Assembly: GCF_000485595.1 (NCBI RefSeq)
Contig: NW_014577124.1
Location: 545,752 to 609,751 of the forward strand
Direction of reading: 5' to 3'
DNA length: 64,000 nucleotides
From: Priapulus caudatus
Taxonomy: Eukaryota > Priapulida > Priapulimorpha > Priapulimorphida > Priapulidae
Of this stretch, positions 56,612 through 64,000 are shown piece after piece; positions within the stretch are counted from its first letter, which is position 1; every line of letters begins with the position of its first letter. The notes under the pieces are model-generated. The model was given only the letters and a program-made list of their open reading frames with translations, had not been told where the DNA came from and did not search any database. A program made the position numbers and the translations under genes.

Positions 56612-58248
56612 ATGGCCGGGACTTCGTCGCTCGAAGATCTCGCGTCGTTCAGCGATGCCGAAGCCGATAGCGATGTCGAGTCGGACGGGTCCGACGAGGC
56701 GACCAAGATCCTCGGAGACATGCTCGGCGAGTTGGAAACACTGCAAATGGAACTGGGCGAGGAGCAGGGATACAGTCAGTCGTTGAAGTCCGCCGAACCG
56801 TCAGATCTTCGGGACCGATCTTCCGCGCCGGGGAAAGCGGCGGACGGTCGCCGTGCGGAGCCGCCTCTGGAGACCTACCGCAAGTCGAAGTCGCACGACG
56901 ACTCGGCGCTGGACCTCGACGAGCTGCTAGGTGAGCTGTGCATGCTCGAGAACGTGCTCTCGCGTAACAGCGTACTCGACCTCTCGAAACTCTCCTGCGA
57001 CGACACCCCGCCACTCGCCGCAGCGCCGCCGCCGCCGCGTAAACCGGCCGCCGAGCCGCAGCAGCAGCACGATCCCGCGGGCCATGCAGCGAGCAACGCC
57101 ACGCGCGAGGCGCCCCCTGCTGGCTCCCCTCCCCCACCGGCAACGGACGACGCCGACAACGACTCGGCGTTCTGCGACTACGAGTCGCTTCCGTCGTCCG
57201 AGTCGTGCACGTCGACGGCGCAGCGCGACGAGCCCATCGCCACAGCAACAACAACAACAACAACAACAACGCCCGCCGCACTGCCGCTGTCCGACGAGGA
57301 GGTAAAGGCGCAGCGCATCCGCGTCGCCCTCGACAAGATCCGTGAGGCGAACGTTCGCAAGCTATACGTTAAAGTGTTTGCGGTCGACGGCAGCACGAAG
57401 AGCCTGCTCGTCGACGAGCGACAGTGCGCGGGCGAGGTGTGCGCGATCCTCGCCGACAAGTTCCACGTGCCGCTGACGCCGCGCTGGTGCCTTGTCGAGG
57501 TGCTGCCGCCGCTGCACGTTGAGCGCACGTATGAGGACCATGAGTCGGTCGTGCGCAACCTCGTGCGCTGGCCGCGCTCTGCCGCCGCCACGCACCGGCT
57601 CGTCTTCGCCGAGCGCGACGACAAGTACGATCTGTTTGCGAACCCACAGCGCTACCTCCTGACGGCGAGCTCGTCCGAGCTCGGCCGCGAGATGAGCGAC
57701 GCGAAGAAACGGAGACTCGTCGAGGAGTTCTTTGGCGGCAGCGGCGGAGAGCCGCGCGTCCCCGACGCCGACGGCACCCTGCACTTGAAGGTCGACGGTA
57801 AGAAGGCGTGGAAGCGGCACCACTTTGTGCTGCGCGCGTCAGGGCTCTACTACGTGCCGAAGGGCAAGGCGAACAACCTGAAACACCTCGTGTGCCTCGC
57901 GAAACTCGACTCGCTCGACGTGTACGGCTCGCTCGACTGGCGGAAGAAGTACCGCGCGCCGACCGAGTTCGGATTCGCGCTCAAGCACCCGCAGATCATG
58001 AAGGCCGGCAAGCACGTGAAGTACCTGTGCGCGGACGATGAGCGAGCGCGCGCGCGGTGGATGATGGCGATACGCGTCGCCAAGTTCGGACGCCAGCTCC
58101 ATGACAACTGGCAGCGGCTGCAGCGGACGATCGCGAGCGACGCCGCGGAGGCGTGGTCGGGCGGCGACGGCGGCAGCACGTTCCTGCCGAGTTTGAACGG
58201 CAGCAGCAGCAGCGGATCACTGCCCGGTATCAACGTCGTTGGACTGAG
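56612..58248 (+). CDS. MRL-family adaptor (RIAM/lamellipodin/Pico/MIG-10 type), large RA-PH exon
   Basis: Ras/Rap-binding adaptor that links membrane signals to Ena/VASP proteins and actin at the leading edge (family role). One 1637-bp exon encodes residues 1-545. The acidic N-terminus includes ILGDMLGELETLQMELG (about 33-49), the position of the RIAM talin-binding helix. A Pro/Ala-rich linker and the helix VKAQRIRVALDKIREANV follow. The RA domain is at about 250-340 (KLYVKVFAVDGSTKSLLVDE) and the PH domain at about 388-495 (HLKVDGKKAWKRHHFVLRA, GLYYVPKGK, FALKHPQIMKAGKHVKYLC). It ends GLR in phase 2 at a GTAAGT donor. GC content and G/C-ending codons are much higher than in neighbouring genes. 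Confidence 0.95.
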
Positions 58249-58333
58249 GTAAGTCACGCCGGCGGCTCTGACACTGAAGGAATGCATGTGGCGGCATTTT
58301 ACTTGCCTGGTACTCCGGTGTGCTTGTCATGCG

Positions 58334-58818
58334 CACAGGCACTTGGAAGTCTCAATAAAAAAAAAAAAAGGTAAATGAACACGAAATGTATTTACTACCA
58401 AAGTCTTAATGTTTCTCTACTCTATTTCGCCTATAATCACCTGTAAATGCCGGTCAAATGCTCATCTGCAACACACAAGTACACCGCACGCTAGCTGCTG
58501 CCCACTGACACATAAATATATAGCAGGTAGGAAAGCGTGCTGCCAAAATTTGCTCGACGCTCGCTTGATTTCAATTTTCATACGAATACAACACAAATAT
58601 TCAACCATCCTACTCCATCTTTGTTTCTATTTGAAGAACAGTGTTCACTTGTTATAAAAACATACTGCAGCTAGCGTACGGCGGCCAGCGTGTGACAGTG
58701 TGTTGCAGATGAGCATTTGGACGGCATTTACAGGAAATTGTCGGCAATCTTTGGTAGTAAATAGATTTCGTATATTAATTTAGCATTATATTTTATTGAA
58801 ACGATCCAAGTGCCTGTG
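58334..58818. mobile_element. 485-bp hAT-type foldback MITE, CACAGGCACTTGG family, full length
   Basis: Left end CACAGGCACTTGG, right end CCAAGTGCCTGTG. The arms share ACGAAATGTATTTACTACCA, the AATGCTCATCTGCAACACAC block and CCGTACGCTAGCTGC-like centres. Flanks GTCATGCG (58326-58333) and GTCCCGCG (58819-58826) agree at 6 of 8. The uninterrupted target GTCCTGCGTTGCC is visible at about 63046, which supports an 8-bp duplication. Confidence 0.82.
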
Positions 58819-58848
58819 GTCCCGCGTTGCCAATGAATGAGCATGTGG

Positions 58849-59330
58849 CGGCGTTTGAAGGGATAGTAGACTCTAGGATTTTACTGCATACAACTGTACT
58901 TACTGTATAACAAATCGTCTATACCCACACACAGTTTGTTACCAGATACCTAATTTGATTGTTATAATGAATAACACATCAACGCTTCGAAATTTGAACG
59001 GCGCCATGACACCCGCGACCGTGCTGCCACCCTGAAAAAGTTGCGTATTTGCCAATTTATTTTGCACGTTACAGACCAAGGGCTAATCACAAAGGTGCAA
59101 TTATATTCATACCTAAACGCTATTTAAACCGAACGATGTTCAGTTTTAGGACAAATTTATCCCATAATATAACTGAAACTATATGTCGTTTATAAGATAT
59201 TACAAGATCTTTTGGCTATTAAATTAAATAAATAAGAAACACCCTCGTCTGTAGCCGCTTGCGCTGAAAAGGGTTTGCGCAACTTATGCAAGATCGTGCG
59301 CTTTGAGTGCCGCCAGCGTCGTTGTAAATA
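58849..59330. other. MRL intron sequence without recognised features
   Basis: No gene or repeat that I can name. It sits between the MITE and the first copy of the duplicated segment. Confidence 0.4.
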
Positions 59331-59334
59331 AGAC

Positions 59335-60470
59335 TGTAGTCGTTAGTTTTAAAAACATTTTTAAATATATTTCTAATGGTGATTGAACCATGAAAACATT
59401 TTTATGTAGGCGTAAATTTTTAACGCATAAAAATAACTGAAAACAACCCTAGAACCTAGAGTAAACGAACCCTTTAACTTGCTGTACTCCTCGCCATGTG
59501 CTTGTCCTGGCGGTTGCCAACATACGGCGCATGGAGGCATTTTACCTTGCTTTGTTCTCCCCACGCGCTTCATGGCGTGCGCTAACGAAGACGCACATGA
59601 GGCGTCTATCTTGATATGTTTAGTGTATTCGGTAGATTTAAATATGACAAAATTGTCGTAAATGCAACAGTTGCTGGTAACGCAGTGGCAGATGACGTCC
59701 TGATGACAGAATTTCGCTAACGCGGTTTTCCCAGATCGGCGATTCGGCATTTAAAACAGGTGTTTAATATGTCAATCAGAAGCCGGCAAGCAGGGATTGT
59801 CAGTGAAAATTCAGTTTGCGGTATATCTTACTTTAGGCTTGTTACGTCCTTTGTATATTTATGAGATGTACCAGGCTGTGAGATGACAGGGCATGGAACT
59901 GCTCAGTGTGATCTCAACTTTTTTGCGCTACTCATATCTCTCAATGATGCCTTCAAGCTCATATGCGTATAATTCAGTAGAGAAGACCTCTCGTCTGGCA
60001 GAACGCTCGATCGGCAAACTCGCGCAGAGCAGCGCCTCAGCGCGCTGCTCGTCCGCAGAGCTCGGCTCAGAACAGCATGACGCTACAAGGGCGCCACCTG
60101 GTGGGCGCCGCCCCTGGCGGAGGACATAGTGCCCGGCAGGCTGGCCCACCGGCCGCAGGACGGCGGCAAATAAGCGGCGAGGAGAAGGCGAGGCCGGAAC
60201 CGTACGTCGACGCGGCCGCAAGCTCGGCGGGGTGGCGCCCCGTGTGGTGATGGATGAGGCGCACAGCCTTGCCTGCGCCGGCGCGCTCCAAGCGCACCCG
60301 GCGCCTTCGTCTCTGCGCACCATCGACAGCAGCCGCGGGCGGCGAGTCGGGCTGCCGCGCACCGCCGCACCACGACCGCCCGTGACGCGCAACGCAGCAG
60401 TCAAGAAGACACGCAATCCTAACGTTGTAGCCGACGACGAAGATGCTCGCCGGGCCCACGGCCGACGTGC
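59335..60470 (+). repeat. Duplicated segment, copy A (insertion-rich)
   Basis: Parallel to 62880-63860 (copy B): both run from CTGTAGTCGTTAGTTTTAAA through CTAGAACCTAGAGTAAACGA, ACGCGCTTCATG and the intron/exon boundary. Copy A carries an extra base every 10-20 positions relative to B, in both intron and exon, which lengthens it by roughly 15 percent. Confidence 0.88.
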
Positions 60471-62278
60471 CGTCTTCGCGCGCGAGGCAGCCTCTCGAAG
60501 CCGCCGCGGCGCCGGAAATGTGGCGCAATAGCCAAGCTGCGCCGAGGCGGACGCGGTCAACTTCGCCGCTCGCGGCGCAGACTCCGCTCGTGACGTGCGG
60601 GTCGCCCGGGGGCGGGCCGCCACCCCGCCGCCCGTCGCGAGGACTTCCGTCGGCAGACCGGCCGCGCGTTCGCCGCGGCCGCACTGCCTGCCGCCGCCGG
60701 GCCCGCATTGTCGCGTGGACGCAACCGAAGGTCGCGGTCGTCGCCGCAGGCACCGCGTGTCACGGACGAGGCGCTCGCTCGTCTGCCCGTCATCGCGAAG
60801 AGGCTCGAGAAGATGGCCGCCACCAGGGCGGCGCCGTACTACGTCGGGCAGGTGCGGCCGCTCGTTCAGCCCACGGAGCGTGTCCGGCGGTGGAGGCAAC
60901 AATGGCAGCAGGCAGGCAGCAGCAGCAGCAAGAGGAGCAACAGTGCAAGCAGCAGCAGTTGGAACAGCAGCGACAGCAGCGGCACCAACAGCAACTAGAG
61001 GAAGAACAACGGCTGCATCAGCAGTGGCACCAACAGCAACTGGAACAGGAGAAACAGCAACAGCAGCAACTAGAGCAACAGCAACGGCAGCAGCAGCAGC
61101 AGCGCCAACAGCAACTGGAAGAGGAACAACGGCTGCATCAGCAGTGGCACCAACAGCAATTAGAAGAAGAGCAGCAGCAACGGCAGCAGCAGCAGTGGCA
61201 CCAGCAGCAACTAGAGCAGCAGCAACAACAACAACCACAGCAGCAGCTTCGGCTGTCGTCGCTCGAATCCCCGCAACCTCTCCATCAGTCCCAACCGCCG
61301 ACGTTCCTCCCTCCCGCTCAACCGCCACAGCCGAAGAGACAGAAGCCTCCTCCGCCCAAGCGCAGCAACAGCACGCGCCTCAGTGTCGACCTCTCGCAGC
61401 AGCAGCAGCAGCAACTGCAACTGCAGCAACAGCAGCAGCAACCGCAACAGCAGCAGCAACAACAACTGCAGCAGCAGCAGCAACCGCAGCAGCAGCAGCA
61501 GCAACAACACCAGCAGCCGCAGCAGCCGCAAAGGTCGCGACCTGAACGCGCCGTCTCCGCGCACGGGACGCTGCCGAATGCCTTCTTCAAGGATCTGGAG
61601 CGAGTGATGAGCGTTAAGCAGCAGCGCGCCTCGGTGGGCGTATTCAGCGTGCCCGACGACAAGGGCGAGCCCCCGTCGCCGGTGGTGCCCCCTGCCGGCG
61701 CGGCCCGCGGCCACGAGCACGTCGACGACCTGCCGCCGCCGCCGCCCGAGCTGCTGGAGGAGTTCCATTCGTCGCCACTGCGGGGCGCCGCCGTCGCGAC
61801 GCAGCCGCACCTCGTCGCACCGCGACCCGGCGGCCGCAGGTCGCCGAACCCCGGCCACCAGGTGGCGCCGGCGCAGATCGTCGTCCAGCGGAGGGCGCCG
61901 TCACCGAGGAGCGACGGACCGGTGGCTGAGATTGCTACCTCCGCGGCAGCGGGGCGACCCCGCGTGACCTCGACCGCAGAGCTGACCGTCGGGGGGTCGT
62001 CGCCGGAGCCGGCCCCCTCCCCCACGAGGTCGCGGCCACAGACTCCGCCGAAGCCCCGCCCACCGGTCGCGAAAAAGCCCCCCGCGCAGCACCGATCGTC
62101 GGGGGAGGTAGTGGCCGGCGCGGAGGGCGGGCGGGTGAAGCCAGCCGTTGCCGCGAAGCACCAGCATCCGCCGCCTCTCGTTGCCGAGAAACCCCAGCAT
62201 CCGCCGCCCATCGCCGACAAGCCAAAGCTGAGGCCGAAGCCGCCGCCAAAACCTCCCGCGAAACCTCAGGCGCTGTGA
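60002..62278 (+). CDS. MRL-family adaptor, C-terminal part, copy A (frame disrupted at its start)
   Basis: The exon should begin after the AG at 60000-60001, joining GLR of the previous exon. Its first ~500 bp match the clean copy at 63507 but with many single-base insertions, so no continuous frame is readable there. From about 60890 the frame ending at 62278 is convincing: Gln-rich units RQQQLEEEQRLHQQWHQQQL to about 61540, then GTLPNAFFKDLERVM (a conserved C-terminal MRL block), DDLPPPPPELLEEFHSSP (Ena/VASP- or profilin-type proline ligand), and PPKPRPPVAKKPP and repeated KPQHPPPIADKPK motifs (SH3-type), ending PPAKPQAL. Confidence 0.75.
60890..61540 (+). repeat. CAG/CAA (polyglutamine) expansion in the MRL coding exon
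   Basis: About 650 bp of CAG/CAA codons, including two near-identical ~20-residue units with LEEEQRLHQQWHQQQL. In the other frames it gives poly-Ala/Thr, poly-Ser and, on the minus strand, poly-Leu and poly-Cys; those are shadows. Confidence 0.85.
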
Positions 62279-62397
62279 AGCGCCCGCCCGCATGCAGCGA
62301 AACCCTTTCTACTAGCGAACGAAGCCCCCCCCCCCGATATGACGAAGCATCGGGTGCAGCGATACACCCCCGGGTTCCTGCGAAGACCCAGGCACTG

Positions 62398-62610
62398 TGA
62401 AGGCCGAAGTGCTGTGAAGTCCAAAGTACTGTGAAGGTCTTGGTATTGTGAAGTATAAGGTACTGTAACAGCCCTTGTATGGTGAAGTCTCCAAAGTATT
62501 GTGAAGATCTTGGTACTATGGAGCATAAGGTACGGTGACGCGCGGTGCATAGTGAAGTCCAAAGTACTGTTGAGTTCTTGGTACTGTGAAACATCAGGTA
62601 CTGTGAAGGC
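62398..62610. repeat. Tandem repeat downstream of the MRL stop codon
   Basis: Degenerate ~20-bp units of the type AAGTACTGTGAAGGTCTTGG and GTATTGTGAAGTATAAGGTA, arranged in a higher-order unit of about 85 bp. Probably 3' UTR. Confidence 0.8.
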
Positions 62611-62879
62611 CCACACACAATGAAGTGAACGGCCTGGGTACTTAGAAGCCGCGGTATAGCAAGCATTTGGATGCGCAGCAGACGATGCAGAGAGAGGGTG
62701 CGCAGGATGGCCGGATGCTGTTGTAGAGTGACGTTGTGGGTTGGTGTGTGCGTGGGGGGGGGGGGGTTGTGCCCGGGACGGGGTTTTGCAGTGAGCGTGG
62801 CGTGCGCATAGTGTTTGCCTCGCTCATATAGAACGTGTTTTTAAGTAATATATACAATTGTGTGTTTGTTCGAGTCTTA

Positions 62880-63860
62880 AAAACTGTAGTCGTTAGTTTT
62901 AAAACATTTTTTAATAATATTTCTAATGGTGATTGAACCATGAAACTTTTTATGTAGCGTAATTTTAACATAAAAATAACTGAAAACAACCCTAGAACCT
63001 AGAGTAAACGAACCCTTTAACTTGCTTGGTACTCTCCCATGTGCTTGTCCTGCGTTGCCAACATACGCGCATGGAGGCATTTTACTTGCTTTGTTCTCCC
63101 ACGCGCTTCATGCGTCGCTAACAGACGCACATGGAGGCGTCTATCTGATATGTTTAGTGTATTCGGTAGATAAATATGAAAATTGCGTAAATGCAAAGTT
63201 GCTGTAACCAGTGCAGATGACGTCTGACGACGAATTTCGCTAACGCGGTTTTTCCCGATGGCGATTCGCATTTAAAACGTGTTTAAATGTCATCAGAAGC
63301 CGGCACAGGATTTCAGTGAAAATTCAGTTTCGGTATATTCTTACTTTAGGCTTGTACGTCTTGTATATTATGAGATTACCAGGCTGTGAGACTGACAGGC
63401 ATGGAACTGCTCAGTGTGACTCAACTTTTTGCGCTACATCATATCTCTCCTGATGCCTTCACTCATATGCGTATGATATTCAGTAGAGAAACCTCTCGTC
63501 TTGCAGAACGCCGATCGCAAACTCGCAGAGCAGCCTCAGCCGCTGCTCGTCCCAGAGCTCCCAGAACAGCATGACGCTACAGCGCCACCTGGTGGGGCCG
63601 CCCCTGGCGGAGGACATAGTCCGGCAGGTGGCGCCACGGCCGCAGGAGGCGGCAATGAAGCGCGAGGAGAAGGCGAGGCCGGACGTCGTCGACCGGCGCA
63701 GCTCGGCGGTGGCGCCCCCTGTGGTGATGGAGAGCGCACAGCTGCTGGCGCAGGCGGCGCTTCACCGGCGCTCGTCTCTGCGCAGCCTCGACAGCAGCGC
63801 GGGCAGCGAGTCGGGCGCCGCCACCGCCACGCACGACCGCCCGCTGACGCGCAACGGCAG
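62880..63860 (+). repeat. Duplicated segment, copy B (clean)
   Basis: The counterpart of 59335-60470 at about 3.5 kb spacing, with a readable acceptor and coding frame. Contains repeated ACTTGCTTGGTACTCTCCCA / ACTTGCTTTGTTCTCCCACG units of about 50 bp at 63018-63140. Confidence 0.88.
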
Positions 63861-64000
63861 CAGCAGCAGTGGCACCAACAACAACTAGAGCAGCAGCAAC
63901 AACAACAACCACAGCAGCAGCTTCGGCTGTCGTCGCTCGAATCCCCGCAACCTCTCCATCAGTCCCAACCGCCGACGTTCCTCCCTCCCGCTCAACCGCC
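63507..64000 (+). CDS. MRL-family adaptor, C-terminal part, copy B (runs off the window)
   Basis: The exon starts after the TTGCAG acceptor at 63501-63506 and joins the RA-PH exon in phase (GLR then TPIANSQSSLSRCSSQSSQN). It reads on through MTLQRHLVGPPLAEDIVRQV, RREEKAR-like basic stretches, RRSSLRSLDSSAGSE and LTRNGSSSSG, where the frame stops at 63886-63888. From about 63848 the DNA is nearly identical to 61179-61326 in the Gln-rich part but in another frame, so the junction in the CAG repeat appears collapsed. Sequence continues into the Gln-rich/Pro-rich coding region up to the edge. Confidence 0.8.

Noticed and set aside
56649-58287. Open frames of 70-210 codons opposite the MRL RA-PH exon
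   Set aside because: Shadow frames in G/C-rich coding DNA; the plus frame has clear RA and PH motifs.
59928-62220. Minus-strand frames of 466 and 300 codons with Ala/Val or Cys runs
   Set aside because: Antisense of the CAG/CAA and proline-rich coding region.

Overview
The window is nuclear DNA of an invertebrate animal. Split genes have GT-AG introns of 0.2 to several kb, and the conserved exons match metazoan proteins. Dinucleotide repeats are long and transposon-derived palindromes are numerous. Internal TTAGGG-type telomere-like tracts argue against an insect; a marine bilaterian is likely, but I cannot name the species.

Layout. 1-9 kb: GTF2F1 (TFIIF alpha, + strand), 12 coding exons, with only the first exon missing. 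12-21 kb: a sulfotransferase/WSC-domain (WSCD-like) gene on the - strand, incompletely resolved among GA, GT and CA repeats and MITEs. 21-24 kb: nested DNA transposons. 24-30.6 kb: UROD (heme synthesis, - strand), nine exons recovered, only the tiny N-terminal exon unplaced. 30.6-37.3 kb: no host gene seen; nested MITEs, a PIF1-like helicase relic and G/C-rich repeats. 37.4-38.4 and 45.8-46.9 kb: the two halves of one SLC16-type (MCT) transporter, in permuted order and separated by an RT relic, an N gap and 4 kb of noisy satellite and GT/GA repeats. 47-48.2 kb: GTCC/GTGC repeats. 49-53.9 kb: CLPP (mitochondrial ClpP protease, + strand). 54.6-56.4 kb: EXOSC3/RRP40 (exosome cap, - strand). 56.6 kb to the right edge: an MRL-family adaptor (RIAM/lamellipodin/Pico/MIG-10), divergent from EXOSC3 across 206 bp; its 3' portion appears twice, once as an insertion-rich copy and once as a clean copy.

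The genes are unrelated housekeeping functions (transcription, heme, proteolysis, RNA decay, cytoskeleton, transport); I see no pathway cluster and no new gene system. The unusual content is structural: (1) the MCT gene is permuted with an identical 69-bp direct repeat at the two broken intron ends; (2) the MRL 3' region is duplicated at about 3.5 kb spacing with an insertion-biased error pattern; (3) at least seven palindromes of 39 to 722 bp share one end sequence; (4) two palindromic element types with 9-bp target duplications carry telomere-like repeats inside; (5) two GC-AG introns occur in GTF2F1. Items 1 and 2 suggest that parts of the assembly (10-bp gap at 22.5 kb, 128-bp gap at 40.4 kb, error-like stretches) should be used with care.
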